From NCBI RefSeq assembly GCF_016860525.1, contig NZ_BNEA01000001.1, positions 1,567,501 to 1,631,500 on the forward strand: a stretch of DNA of 64,000 bases. Direction: 5' to 3'. The position numbers and the translations under genes are program-made. The notes below the pieces were generated by a model. It worked only from the letters and a program-made list of their open reading frames with translations. It did not search any database and was not told where the DNA came from. How positions within the stretch are numbered: position 1 is the first letter of the stretch; each line of letters begins with the position of its first letter. The DNA comes from Streptomyces rubradiris. GTDB taxonomy: Bacteria; Actinomycetota; Actinomycetes; Streptomycetales; Streptomycetaceae. Positions 30,001-39,029 of the stretch are shown here, one piece after another.

Positions 30001-30920
30001 GCGCGGACCGGAACGGAAGCCTGCTGGTCGTCGGGGACGTGGTCACCGACGTGGTCGCCCGGCACCGGGGGCCGCTCGCGGCCGGCACCGACACGGCCGC
30101 CGCGATCCGGACGCTGCCGGGCGGCGCGGGCGCCAACGTGGCCTGCTGGGCGGCGTACACGGGCGCGGCGGACGTGCGGCTGCTGGGGCGGGTGGGCGCG
30201 GACGCGGTGGCCTGGCACGAACGGGAGCTGGTCGCGGCCGGGGTGCGGCCCCGGCTGGTGGTGGATCCGCAGGCGGCGACCGGGACGGTGATCTGCCTCG
30301 TCGACACGGGTGTGGCGGCCGAGCGGACGTTCCTGACGGACAGCGGGGCGTCCTTGCGGCTGGACCCCGCCGACTGGTCGGACGCGCTGCTCGACGGGGT
30401 GGCCCGGCTGCATTTGTCGGGCTATCTGCTGTTCACGGAGTCGAGCCGGGCACTCGCCGGGACGGCGCTCGCGGCGGCGCGTGTGCGAGGGGTGCCGGTC
30501 AGTCTGGATCCGGCGTCGGCCGGCTTCCTGGTGGAGCTGGGGGTGGAGCGTTTTCTGGCGTTCGCGCAGGGGCTGGACGTGCTGCTGCCCAGCCGGGACG
30601 AGGCGTGCCTGCTGACCGGCCTGCCGGATCCGGCGGACGCGGCGGCCAAGCTGAGCCGTCTGGTGCCGTTGGTCGTGGTCAAAGCCGGGGCGGACGGGGC
30701 GCTGGTGGCCCGGCGCGGTGCCGTGCCCATCCGGGTTCCGGCCCTGCCCGTGGCGCCCCGCGACACCACGGGTGCGGGTGACGCTTTCACCGGCGCGTTC
30801 CTCGCCGCCCTGCTGGCGGGCGCGGGCCCGGAGGAGGCGGCGGCGCGGGGCTGCCGGGCGGGTGCGGAGGCGGTCCGCCGGGTGGGCGGCAGACCGCCGC
30901 ACCGGGACGGCGGGAGCTGA
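29997..30920 (+). CDS. psuK: PfkB-family kinase, likely pseudouridine kinase
   Basis: 307-residue ribokinase-family kinase expected to make pseudouridine 5'-phosphate for PsuG. The N-terminal sugar-site segment TLPGGAGANVACWAAY and the C-terminal signature RDTTGAGDAFTGAFLAALL with the catalytic Asp are intact. The GTG at 29997 overlaps the psuG stop as GTGA. The psuK assignment rests on the tight pairing with psuG, since PfkB kinases are hard to separate by sequence alone. The C-terminal tail RRVGGRPPHRDGGS is short and basic. Confidence 0.9.
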   Translation: MSADRNGSLLVVGDVVTDVVARHRGPLAAGTDTAAAIRTLPGGAGANVACWAAYTGAADVRLLGRVGADAVAWHERELVAAGVRPRLVVDPQAATGTVICLVDTGVAAERTFLTDSGASLRLDPADWSDALLDGVARLHLSGYLLFTESSRALAGTALAAARVRGVPVSLDPASAGFLVELGVERFLAFAQGLDVLLPSRDEACLLTGLPDPADAAAKLSRLVPLVVVKAGADGALVARRGAVPIRVPALPVAPRDTTGAGDAFTGAFLAALLAGAGPEEAAARGCRAGAEAVRRVGGRPPHRDGGS

Positions 30921-31185
30921 GCCCCGTCGCGGGCCGGCTCGTCGCCCCGATCGTGCCGGGGCGCGGCGGCCTGCGGGATGTCCGAAGACTTGGAGGGTTG
31001 GGCCGGAAGCAGGTCCGATCATCCGGTCGCCCGGATCTCCCGGTTCGGCCGTCGTTTGTCCACAGGCGGGAACCAAGCGGAACTCCCTGTTCCCACAGGC
31101 TTCCACGCGCTTTTCCCAGGACTGGCAGACTTGCGGGACGAGGCGCGGAAGCGTCGCGATCGGAGATCCACGCGAGGAGATCCAG

Positions 31186-32313
31186 ATGTCCATGGCAGGG
31201 AATCTGCGGAAGGTCACGGGGCTGGGCAGCGTCGGTGGCCTGCGCAAGGTGGCACGGCTGGCCCGGCGTCGGCCGCGCGTGGACCTGAGCCATCCCGCCA
31301 GATCCCCCCTGGGCTCCTCGGTGGTCAACTGCGTGACGTATCAGGACGGCGTGCGCGTCCCTGGGTGTACCGATCTGGTGGATGCCGTGCGGCTGGTACG
31401 CAAGACCGGTGAGGGCTTCGTCTGGCTCGGGCTGCACGAGCCGACGGAGCGTGAGTTCGTCGGCGTCGCCGAGCTGTTCGACCTGCACCCACTGGCGGTG
31501 GAGGACGCGGTCGAGGCCCATCAGCGGCCGAAGCTGGAGCACTACGGGGACACGCTCTTCGCGGTGTTCAAGACCGTCTGCTACGTGGAGCACGAACGGC
31601 TGACGGCGACCAGCGAGGTGGTGGACACCGGCGAGATCATGGTGTTCGTCGGCGAGGACTTCGTGATCACGGTGCGGCACGGACGCCATGGCTCCCTCGG
31701 CCCGCTGCGCGAGGAACTGGAGACGGACCCGCAGCAGCTCGCCAAGGGGCCGGCGGCGGTGCTGCACGCGATCGCCGACCATGTGGTCGACGACTATCTG
31801 AACGTCACGGACGCGGTGCAGGGCGACATCGACCAGGTCGAGACGGAGGTGTTCTCGGAGAACGGCGCGCGGCTCGACCCCGGCCGTATCTACCAGATGA
31901 AGCGTGAACTGCTGGAGCTGAAACGGGCGGTGGTGCCGCTGGGCCGCCCGGTGGAGGATCTGGCGACCCGGCCCATCCGGGTCGTCGACCCGGAGATACA
32001 GGCGTACTTCCGGGATGTGCTCGACCATCTGATCCGGGCCAAGGAGCAGATCGCCGCGTTCGACGAACTGCTCAACTCCATTCTGCAGGCGCATCTGGCG
32101 CAGGTGACCGTCGCGCAGAACGAGGACATGCGGAGGATCACGGCATGGGCCGCGGTGATCGCCGTGCCGACGATGGTGTGCGGGATGTACGGCATGAACT
32201 TCGACCACATGCCGGAGTTGCACTGGCGGTTCGGCTATCCGCTGGTCATAGCCGTGACGGCGGCGGCGTGTCTGGCGGTGTACCGGGGCTTCCGGCGCAA
32301 CGGCTGGCTCTGA
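31186..32313 (+). CDS. corA: CorA-family divalent cation (Mg2+/Co2+) channel
   Basis: 375-residue cation channel. The large cytoplasmic domain occupies residues 1 to about 310, with LDLHPLAVEDAVEAHQRPK as the usual early motif and a long coiled stalk (LGRPVEDLATRPIRVVDPEI to LLNSILQAHLAQVTVAQNEDMRR). Two C-terminal membrane helices flank the selectivity motif YGMNF. A basic N-terminal extension (RKVARLARRRPRVDL) is typical of actinobacterial members. The ATG at 31186 has GAGGAGATC upstream. An inverted repeat after the stop probably ends transcription. Confidence 0.95.
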   Translation: MSMAGNLRKVTGLGSVGGLRKVARLARRRPRVDLSHPARSPLGSSVVNCVTYQDGVRVPGCTDLVDAVRLVRKTGEGFVWLGLHEPTEREFVGVAELFDLHPLAVEDAVEAHQRPKLEHYGDTLFAVFKTVCYVEHERLTATSEVVDTGEIMVFVGEDFVITVRHGRHGSLGPLREELETDPQQLAKGPAAVLHAIADHVVDDYLNVTDAVQGDIDQVETEVFSENGARLDPGRIYQMKRELLELKRAVVPLGRPVEDLATRPIRVVDPEIQAYFRDVLDHLIRAKEQIAAFDELLNSILQAHLAQVTVAQNEDMRRITAWAAVIAVPTMVCGMYGMNFDHMPELHWRFGYPLVIAVTAAACLAVYRGFRRNGWL

Positions 32314-32386
32314 GCGGGCCCCGGGGTCACACGGCAGCGGTACGACCGTGAGTACGGCTCCAGGACGCCGGCTCCCACGGCCGCCC

Positions 32387-32423
32387 GGCTGACCCGGCGG
32401 CCTGTCCGTCCATCGGGTCAGCC
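32387..32423. terminator. Hairpin between convergent corA and the uridine-kinase-like gene
   Basis: GGCTGACCCG (32387-32396) and its exact complement CGGGTCAGCC (32414-32423) form a 10-bp stem with a 17-base loop. It lies between two convergent stop codons and could act in both directions. There is no U-run. Confidence 0.55.
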
Positions 32424-32439
32424 GCTCCGGGCGGGCCGG

Positions 32440-33081
32440 TCAGCCGTTCCAGGCGGGGTGACGCGGGTCGTCGGCGCGGACCAGCACGTCCGCCGTGCCG
32501 GCCGGGTCGGCTTCGGCCTCGTAGCGCTCGAAAGCGGGAAGGGTCCAGTGGTCGGCCTCAGGGGTGCGGCGGCGCAGAGCGCCCGGGGAGAGGAGGAGAT
32601 GCACGGTCAGATCGAAGGGAAACCAATGACGCAGCAGGAGAGGACCGTGGAGCAGGAGGATCCCGCCGGGCGGGAGTTGGGCATAGGGGCTGCGGGTGGC
32701 CCGGTCCGTGACCGGGTCCCATAGGTCGGGCAGGACCCGCCCGCTGCCTCCGGGATCGAGCGGGCCGAACACCTCCCGCCACAGGGCGCCGGTGTCGAAC
32801 CACCCGCTGTAGTAGGACTCCACGTCACGGCGACCGTGCTCCAGGCGCAGCGAGGCCGGGCGCAGGAAGCCCTCCGTGCCGATGAGGAGGGACGGACGGC
32901 CGCGGACGCGCAGCGCCTCGCCGACACGCCTGGCCAGGTCTCCCGGCTCGGCGGCCGGGGCACCGTCGAAGCCGACGCGCGGCCAGTCCCCTCCGTCGGC
33001 CGGCACCACGTCGGCCAGCCGGTCGGCGAGCCGCTCGGCCAACCGGTCCCAGGTGATCGCTTCGAGTCGCACGAAGCCCAT
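32440..33081 (-). CDS. Uridine-kinase-like protein lacking a canonical P-loop
   Basis: 213-residue protein resembling the uridine/nucleoside kinase group annotated in actinobacteria. The N-terminus MGFVRLEAITWDRLAERLADRL is followed by WPRVGFDGAPAAEPGDLARR at the place where a P-loop (GxSGxGK) would be, so the loop here is GFDGAPAAEPGDLA without the Gly-Lys-Ser. GILLLHGPLLLRHWFPFDLTV and RYEAEADPAGTADVLVRADD fit the later part of the fold. The ATG at 33081 has a weak Shine-Dalgarno. Catalytic activity is uncertain because the P-loop lysine is not seen. Confidence 0.72.
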   Translation of the reverse strand: MGFVRLEAITWDRLAERLADRLADVVPADGGDWPRVGFDGAPAAEPGDLARRVGEALRVRGRPSLLIGTEGFLRPASLRLEHGRRDVESYYSGWFDTGALWREVFGPLDPGGSGRVLPDLWDPVTDRATRSPYAQLPPGGILLLHGPLLLRHWFPFDLTVHLLLSPGALRRRTPEADHWTLPAFERYEAEADPAGTADVLVRADDPRHPAWNG

Positions 33082-33226
33082 GATGCCGGGTGGCCCGGTG
33101 GGGCGACGAGGACGGTCGGGCACCGACGCCGACCAGGCCATGGGCCGGAGCAGGTCAGTCCGGTGGCGGAGGACAAGGACGGGGAGGCCGATAAGCAGAT
33201 GTGGCACCGGAAGGAAGGGAGGACGC

Positions 33227-33373
33227 ATGGACGGGGGTGAGAGGCGTGCGGGTGCACGGGGAAAGTCACGGCAAGAGGCACGGCACCGGATCGCGCCGGC
33301 CGTGGAGAGGGTGCTGCGGGCCTGGCAGGAGAAGAAGGTGGTGGCCGTGGAAGCCGTGGCGGCCACGGGCTGA
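33227..33373 (+). CDS. Possible 48-residue basic protein
   Basis: Short frame beginning MDGGERRAGARGKSRQEARH and ending VVAVEAVAATG. The ATG is preceded by AAGGAAGGGAGGACGC, one of the best Shine-Dalgarno sequences in the window. The protein is rich in Arg and Lys with a predicted amphipathic helix (IAPAVERVLRAWQEKK). It lies divergent from the uridine-kinase-like gene and upstream of the gltD-like gene. No family is recognised. It may be a real small gene or a chance frame; conservation would decide. Confidence 0.45.
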   Translation: MDGGERRAGARGKSRQEARHRIAPAVERVLRAWQEKKVVAVEAVAATG

Positions 33374-33689
33374 GCAGCCGGCGGGCGGAAGGCGGGGACC
33401 GCGGGCGCGAGCGGGCCTGCCGGAGCCATGGGTGCGAGCGGGCCTGCCGGCATCACGGTCGGGCCGTCGGTTCCGCCGCCGGCGTCGCTTGTGCACGTAT
33501 GAAGCGCCGTCTGTCCGCGCATGGGCGCCTTCTGATCCCAAGGTCGCGTGCAACCCCGGCAGAAAGCGCTGTCCGCCGCTCTGCGCGGGGGCCCGTGGGG
33601 ACGTATCGTGGCCGGAAGAGTGCTGCCCGATGTCGGACGGACCTTCGCACACCCGGCGCCTGTGGTGCCCCGTACGCGAGGAAGACGCC
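33374..33689. other. 316-bp region upstream of the gltD-like gene
   Basis: No gene is seen. It holds a 27-bp-period direct repeat of GCGAGCGGGCCTGCCGG (33407-33423 and 33434-33450) and presumably the gltD promoter further right; no confident -35/-10 pair was found. Confidence 0.45.
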
Positions 33690-35177
33690 ATGGCCGATCC
33701 CAAGGGGTTCATGACCACGCCGCGCCAGGAGTGGCCGCGGCGGCCCGTCGAGGAGCGGGTGCGGGACTGGGACGAGGTGTACGTCCCGGGAGCGCTGCTG
33801 CCCATCATCAGCGAGCAGGCCGACCGCTGCATGGACTGCGGCGTCCCGTTCTGCCACCAGGCCTGTCCGCTGGGCAATCTCATCCCCGAGTGGAACGACC
33901 TGGTCTCGCGGGAGGACTGGCGAGCCGCCTCCGACCGGCTGCACGCCACCAACAACTTCCCCGAGTTCACCGGCCGGTTGTGCCCGGCACCGTGCGAGTC
34001 GGGGTGTGTGCTGGCGATCAACCAGCCGGCCGTCACCATCAAGAACGTCGAGTGCGCGATCGCCGACCGGGCGTGGGAGGAGGGCTTCACACCGGCCCGG
34101 CCGCCCGAGCGGCTGTCCGGGAAGACGGTCGCCGTCATCGGCTCCGGACCCACCGGGCTGGCCGCGGCGCAGCAGTTGACCCGGGCCGGGCACACGGTCG
34201 CGGTGTACGAGAGGGACGACCGGATCGGCGGGCTGATGCGGTACGGCATCCCCGGGTTCAAGATGGAGAAGCGGCATCTGGAGCGGCGGATCGGGCAGAT
34301 GCTGGCCGAGGGGACGAAGTTCCGCACCTCGACAGCGGTCGGCCGGGATGTTCCGGCGGCCGAGCTGCGAGGCCGGTACGACGCGGTGGTGATCGCGACC
34401 GGCGCCACGGCGTGGCGGGAACTTCCCGTACCGGGCCGGGAGTTGAACGGAATACACCAGGCGATGGAGTATCTGCCGCTGGCGAACCGGGTGTGCGAAG
34501 GGGATCTGGAGGTCTCGCCACTGTCGGCCGCCGGCAAGCACGTGGTGATCGTCGGCGGCGGGGACACCGGGGCGGACTGCCTGGGCACGGCGGTGCGCGA
34601 GGGGGCCGCGTCCGTCACCCAGCTGGACATCTACGCCCAGCCGGGCGCGGAGCGCGACGAGGACAGCGACCCGTGGCCGACGTATCCGAAGATCTACCGG
34701 CTGTCGGCCGCGCACGAGGAGGCGGGGGAGCTGCGGACGGCGCCGGCGGCGGACGCGGACGCCCGGCTGTTCGCGGCGTCCACGCTCCGCTTCACGGGGG
34801 ACGAGAGGGGGAATGTACGGTCACTGCATCTGGTGGAGGTCGACGAGCGGCGGCTTCCGCTGCCGGGCACCGGACGGGCGCTCCCGGCCGACCTGGTGCT
34901 GCTCGCCCTGGGGTTCTCCGGGCCGGACCGGGAGGACGGTCTGATCGAACAGCTGGGGCTGGCGCTGGGGCCGCGCGGCACGATCGCCCGGGACGACGGG
35001 TTCGCGACCAACGTCCCCGGGGTGTTCGCCGCGGGGGACGCGGCGCGCGGGCAGTCGCTCATAGTCTGGGCGATAGCGGAGGGCCGGGCGGTCGCGGCGG
35101 CCGTCGACCGCTATCTGACGGGGAGTTCCCGGCTCCCGGCTCCGATCACCCCCGCTGACCGGCCGATGACCGTCTGA
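33690..35177 (+). CDS. gltD: GltD-like NADPH oxidoreductase (glutamate synthase small-subunit family)
   Basis: 495-residue iron-sulfur flavoprotein of the glutamate synthase beta-subunit family. The N-terminal Fe-S Cys clusters are complete: [17 protein letters not shown] and CPAPCESGC. The FAD-binding loop is [15 protein letters not shown], and the NADPH-binding loop is [15 protein letters not shown]. The late motif [16 protein letters not shown] completes the FAD site. It normally passes electrons from NADPH to GltB, but no gltB is nearby, so this is an orphan subunit that may serve another partner. The ATG at 33690 follows GAGGAAG. Confidence 0.9.
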   Translation: MADPKGFMTTPRQEWPRRPVEERVRDWDEVYVPGALLPIISEQADRCMDCGVPFCHQACPLGNLIPEWNDLVSREDWRAASDRLHATNNFPEFTGRLCPAPCESGCVLAINQPAVTIKNVECAIADRAWEEGFTPARPPERLSGKTVAVIGSGPTGLAAAQQLTRAGHTVAVYERDDRIGGLMRYGIPGFKMEKRHLERRIGQMLAEGTKFRTSTAVGRDVPAAELRGRYDAVVIATGATAWRELPVPGRELNGIHQAMEYLPLANRVCEGDLEVSPLSAAGKHVVIVGGGDTGADCLGTAVREGAASVTQLDIYAQPGAERDEDSDPWPTYPKIYRLSAAHEEAGELRTAPAADADARLFAASTLRFTGDERGNVRSLHLVEVDERRLPLPGTGRALPADLVLLALGFSGPDREDGLIEQLGLALGPRGTIARDDGFATNVPGVFAAGDAARGQSLIVWAIAEGRAVAAAVDRYLTGSSRLPAPITPADRPMTV

Positions 35178-35539
35178 GCGACGGCACCGCCGAACGCGCC
35201 CAGGGCTCCGCCCGGGCAACGCGTACCACCCGGCTGCCCCTCCCCATGACCGCCCGGGCAACCCGCACCACCCGGCTCCCTCCCACAGCGCCTGGGCAAC
35301 CCGCGCCACCCGGCTCCCCCCACGACCGCGCGGGCAACCCGCACCACCATGCTCCCTCCACGACCAACCGGACGACCGGACGACCGGACGACCGGGTGTC
35401 ACCGGCTCTGCCGCCGCACGGGCCCGACCGGCTTCGCCATCCCCCAGGCCGGACCGCCTCCGCCACCCCACGAGCCCGCATCCATCCGTCGGCCCACCCT
35501 CCGCCACCCCACGAGCCCGCCCCCACCGTCGACCCGTCC
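35178..35539. repeat. Degenerate 38-42-bp tandem repeats in a convergent intergenic region
   Basis: The 362 bp between the gltD-like and AhpD-like stop codons contain no gene. A GGGCAACCCGCACCACCCGG-type unit recurs with anchors at 35214, 35256, 35294 and 35332. Three copies of CGACCGGA follow at 35370-35394. A 23-bp element, CCTCCGCCACCCC followed by ACGAGCCCGC, occurs at 35457 and 35498. The region is pyrimidine-rich on the plus strand. Confidence 0.75.
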
Positions 35540-36097
35540 TCAGCCGGTGCGTTCGTCCGTGCCCGCCACCTTCCCCGTGGCCAGGGCCACCCGGTTCCAG
35601 GTGTTGATGGTGAGGATCAGGGACAGGACCTGGGCCAGTTCCCGTTCCTCGAAGTGGGCGGCGGCCTCGGCGTAGACGGGGTCGGGGACACCGCCGTCGG
35701 CGATCAGGGTGACCGCCTCGGTCAGGGCCAGCGCGGCCTGTTCCTTGGAGGTGAAGAAGTGCCGGGCCTCCCGCCAGACGGCGACCAGGTGGAGCCGGTC
35801 CTCGCTCTCCCCGGCCTTGCGGGCGTCGTTGGTGTGCATGTGCAGGCAGTAGGCGCAGTGGTTGAGATGGGAGGCGCGGATCTGGATCAGTTCGACCAGG
35901 GCCGGGTCCAGGCCCGCTCGGGCGGCGGTGTCGAAGCGGATGATCGCGCGGTAGACCTCCGGCGCGGCCTTGGCGAAGTCCAGGCGGGTGCGGGCGGCCT
36001 CGGCGGCGGCGATCCCGGTGGTGGGGTCGAAGGTGCTGTCAAAGGTGCCGTCAGAAGTGCGGCCGGAGGTGCTGACGGTGTGCGTGTCCGTGGTCAT
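35540..36097 (-). CDS. AhpD-like carboxymuconolactone decarboxylase-family protein
   Basis: 185-residue protein of the CMD/AhpD superfamily. The redox motif SHLNHCAYCLHMHTND has the CxxC pair and following His of alkylhydroperoxidase AhpD-like members, and FDTAARAGLDPALVELIQIRAS is the usual upstream helix. An N-terminal Ser/Thr/Asp-rich segment of about 30 residues is not part of the fold. The ATG at 36097 has a GGTGGAG Shine-Dalgarno; an in-frame GTG at 36106 is less likely. It is divergent (47 bp between starts) from a MocR-type regulator, a frequent arrangement in which the regulator controls the CMD gene. Confidence 0.9.
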   Translation of the reverse strand: MTTDTHTVSTSGRTSDGTFDSTFDPTTGIAAAEAARTRLDFAKAAPEVYRAIIRFDTAARAGLDPALVELIQIRASHLNHCAYCLHMHTNDARKAGESEDRLHLVAVWREARHFFTSKEQAALALTEAVTLIADGGVPDPVYAEAAAHFEERELAQVLSLILTINTWNRVALATGKVAGTDERTG

Positions 36098-36144
36098 GTG
36101 CTCCACCGTAGGAGCCGGAAAGACCGATAGTAGGGTGCATTTCC

Positions 36145-37602
36145 ATGACGGAATCGTGGGTCAATTACGCGGAGCGGATCGGCGTCGACCTGCATCTGGA
36201 GCTGTCCGGACCGGGGGGCCGGCGGGCCGCGCTGACCCGGGCGCTGCGGGAGGCCGTGCGCGGAGGCCGGCTGGCTCCGGGCACCCGGCTGCCGCCGTAC
36301 CGGTCACTCGCCGCGGACCTGGGCGTGGCCCGCAACACGGTGGCCGACGCCTACGCGGAACTGGTCGCGGAGGGCTGGCTGACCGCCCGGCAGGGTTCGG
36401 GGACCCGGGTCGCCGAGCGGGCGCGCCCGCTGCGCCAGGCCGTGGGTGCGCCGGCCCGGGCGCCGGCACGCGCGCGTGGCCCACGGCACGATCTGCGGCA
36501 GGGCAGGCCGGACGCCTCGGCCTTTCCCCGCGCGGCGTGGGCGGCCTCGTACCGCCGGGCGCTCCAGGCGGCACCCAGCGAGGCGTTCGGGCCGGGCGAT
36601 CCGGCCGGGCGCCGGGAGCTGCGGGAGACGCTGGCGGAATACCTGGCACGCGCGCGTGGGGTGCGCACCGAGCCGGACCGGATCGTGATCTGCTCGGGCT
36701 TCGCGCACGCGCTGCGGCTGCTCTTCGGCCGGGACACGCCCGGCGGGACAGGCGGTTGGGGCGGGCCGGCCGGAGGCGGGGTGCTGCGGGGGCCGCTGGG
36801 TGTGGAGGGGTACGGTCTCGGTTTCCACCGGGACCTGCTCGCGGCGGCCGGCGTGCGCACGGTGCCGCTGCCGCTGGACGAGCACGGCGCGCGAGTGGCG
36901 GCGCTCGGGCGCGAGCGGGCCGTGCTGCTGACGCCCGCGCACCAGTTCCCGACCGGCGGACCGCTGCGTCCGGAGCGCCGGGCGGCGGTGATCGACTGGG
37001 CACGCGCGCGGGGGTCGGTGGTGCTGGAGGACGACTACGACGGCGAGTTCCGCTACGACCGCCGGCCCGTCGGCGCGCTTCAGGGACTCGACCCGGAGCG
37101 GGTGATCCACATCGGGTCGGTCAGCAAGAGCCTGTCACCGGCGTTGCGGCTGGGCTGGATGGTCCTGCCGGAGCGGTATGTGGAGCCGGTGCTGGCGGCG
37201 AAGGGCGAGCGGGAGGGGTGGGCGAGCGTGCCGGACCAGTTGGCGCTCGCGGACTTCATGGCCGGTGGGTCGTACGACCGGCATGTGCGGCGGATGCGGC
37301 AGCGCTACCGGGGCCGGCGTGACCGGCTGGTCGCCGCGCTGGCCGAGCGGGCGCCGCACATCGAGGTGACGGGTGTCGCGGCGGGGCTGCACGCGGTGCT
37401 GCGGCTGCCGCCCGGCACGGAACAGACGGTGGTGGAGGCCGCCGCGCGGCGGGGCATCGCCCTCGACGGTCTTGCCGCGTTCCGGCACCCGGACGGCCCT
37501 GCATCGGCCGGCGACGGCCTGGTGGTGGGGTACGCGGCCCCGGCCGACCACGCCTACGGGGCGGCGCTGGAGGCGCTGTGCGAGGTGCTTGCGGCGGCGT
37601 GA
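36145..37602 (+). CDS. MocR/PdxR-type GntR regulator with aminotransferase domain
   Basis: 485-residue chimeric regulator. Residues 20 to 95 are a GntR winged helix (ALREAVRGGRLAPGTRLPPY, VARNTVADAYAELVAEGWL). Residues 110 to 485 are a fold-type I aminotransferase domain that binds PLP as an effector. The PLP-binding lysine fits IGSVSKSLSPALRLGW, and the cofactor Asp/Tyr fit VLEDDYDGEFRYDR. The start ATG at 36145 is 47 bp from the divergent AhpD-like gene, which is its probable target. No clear Shine-Dalgarno is seen. Members regulate vitamin B6 synthesis or redox genes. Confidence 0.93.
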   Translation: MTESWVNYAERIGVDLHLELSGPGGRRAALTRALREAVRGGRLAPGTRLPPYRSLAADLGVARNTVADAYAELVAEGWLTARQGSGTRVAERARPLRQAVGAPARAPARARGPRHDLRQGRPDASAFPRAAWAASYRRALQAAPSEAFGPGDPAGRRELRETLAEYLARARGVRTEPDRIVICSGFAHALRLLFGRDTPGGTGGWGGPAGGGVLRGPLGVEGYGLGFHRDLLAAAGVRTVPLPLDEHGARVAALGRERAVLLTPAHQFPTGGPLRPERRAAVIDWARARGSVVLEDDYDGEFRYDRRPVGALQGLDPERVIHIGSVSKSLSPALRLGWMVLPERYVEPVLAAKGEREGWASVPDQLALADFMAGGSYDRHVRRMRQRYRGRRDRLVAALAERAPHIEVTGVAAGLHAVLRLPPGTEQTVVEAAARRGIALDGLAAFRHPDGPASAGDGLVVGYAAPADHAYGAALEALCEVLAAA

Positions 37603-37763
37603 CTCCCGTACACCCGGTCGGGCCATGCCCTGTTCATGCGGCACTCCGTGAGCGTAGGACGCGGGGAACGGTCAATTCGTGGTCACGACAGAGGGTCACG
37701 ACAGGAAAGTTGAGCCAAGAATCAAAAACCTCGACGGGGCGCCGGGCCGGGCCGTCGGCGAGT

Positions 37764-38018
37764 TCAGGACAGCAGGAAGTCGGCCACCCCCGCTTTGGCG
37801 CCTTCTATGAACGCGGTCATCTCGTCCATGGTGTAGATCAGCGCCGGTCCGTCCGGATCGGTCGACTGGCGTACGGCGATCCGCCCGTCGGCGAGCTTCA
37901 TCGCCTCCAGGCAGTTCCCGCCGTTGCCGCCGCTCCAGGGCTTGTGCCACCCCTCGCTGCCCAACTCCCGCGCGGGCATGCCGTTGTAGACGCGTCCGCG
38001 CGGCATGATGCGATCCAT
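37764..38018 (-). CDS. DUF397 protein
   Basis: 84-residue member of DUF397, small proteins nearly confined to actinomycetes and usually encoded next to an XRE-type regulator. The family core is GWHKPWSGGNGGNCLEAMKL, then VRQSTDPDGPALIYTMDEMT and FIEGAKAGVADF. The ATG at 38018 directly abuts the stop codon of the XRE gene, so the two are co-translated. In studied WhiJ/AbaA-like loci the small partner modulates the HTH protein; that role is inferred here. Confidence 0.93.
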   Translation of the reverse strand: MDRIMPRGRVYNGMPARELGSEGWHKPWSGGNGGNCLEAMKLADGRIAVRQSTDPDGPALIYTMDEMTAFIEGAKAGVADFLLS

Positions 38019-38879
38019 TCACAGCTCCTTGCGGAGATCCCGGAGGATCTCCTTCGTGCGTTGTGCCGTAGCGGCCTGCGCCGCCATGCGGTCCATGACC
38101 TCGAGATGGGTCGCCACCTCGGCGCGCGCGTCCAGATAGACGGCGCCGGTCAGGTACTCGCTGTAGACCATGTCCGGCAGTTCGGACACGGCGAATCGGA
38201 ACAGCACGAAGGGCCCGTACGTCCCCGGGTGCGGCCCGTTGGCGAACGGGGCGACCTGGAGCGTCACATGGGCCAACTCCGTGGCCTCAAGCAACTTGTC
38301 GATCTGTGCGCGCATGACCTCCGGGCCACCGACCGGACGGCGCAGCGCGGTCTCGTCCATCACCGCCCAGAAGCGGGGGGCGTCGGGGCGGGTGAGCAGG
38401 GCCTGGCGCCGCATGCGCAGGTCGACGTGGCGCTCGATGTCGTCCGGGCTGGTCTGTCCGACGGCACCGGACTTCAGCACGCCGCGCGCGTAGTCCTCGG
38501 TCTGGAGCAGGCCGGGGACGAAGTGCGGCTCGTAGGACCGGATGAGGCTGGCCGCGCCCTCCAGGCTGACGTACATCGAGAACCAGCCCGGCAGGATGTC
38601 GTGGAACCGCTGCCACCAGCCGGGGCGGTTCGCCTCCTCGGCCAGCTGGACGAAGACATCGGCCTCGTCGTCGGGGACGCCGTAGGCCTTCAGCAGCAGC
38701 TGCAGGTACGGGATCTTGAGGGCGACCTCCGCCGTCTCCATGCGGCGGACGGTGGCGGGTGCGACATGGAGAACGCGGGCGGCCTCCTCGCGCTTCAGCC
38801 CGGCGCGTTCCCGCAGGTCCTGCAAGCGCCGGCCGAGGACCACCTGGCCCACCGTCGGCGCGGACCGCGGTTCGCTCAC
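38019..38879 (-). CDS. XRE-family HTH regulator with DUF5753 domain
   Basis: 286-residue DNA-binding regulator. The HTH is at residues about 14-68 (LGRRLQDLRERAGLKREEAA, VAPATVRRMETAEVALK). The rest is the DUF5753-type domain, recognisable by VPGLLQTEDYARGVLKSG, VDLRMRRQALLTRPDAPRFW and the ending VYLDARAEVATHLEVMDRMA. The GTG at 38879 has a GGAGGTGGGAG Shine-Dalgarno. Together with DUF397 and the divergent ATPase gene it makes a WhiJ/AbaA-type locus, which in Streptomyces influences differentiation or antibiotic timing. The specific target is unknown. Confidence 0.93.
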   Translation of the reverse strand: MSEPRSAPTVGQVVLGRRLQDLRERAGLKREEAARVLHVAPATVRRMETAEVALKIPYLQLLLKAYGVPDDEADVFVQLAEEANRPGWWQRFHDILPGWFSMYVSLEGAASLIRSYEPHFVPGLLQTEDYARGVLKSGAVGQTSPDDIERHVDLRMRRQALLTRPDAPRFWAVMDETALRRPVGGPEVMRAQIDKLLEATELAHVTLQVAPFANGPHPGTYGPFVLFRFAVSELPDMVYSEYLTGAVYLDARAEVATHLEVMDRMAAQAATAQRTKEILRDLRKEL

Positions 38880-39029
38880 GCTCCCACCTCCACCGAAAGT
38901 TTCCCGACAGCCCTGCGGCGCCATTCGAAGGTTCATTCGAAGACCGGGCCCGATCTCCGACGACTCCAATTGGCGCCGCGCGAGGTGCTGTTGCGAGCAG
39001 TGTGCCACGCTCCCTGACAGAGTCCCTAA

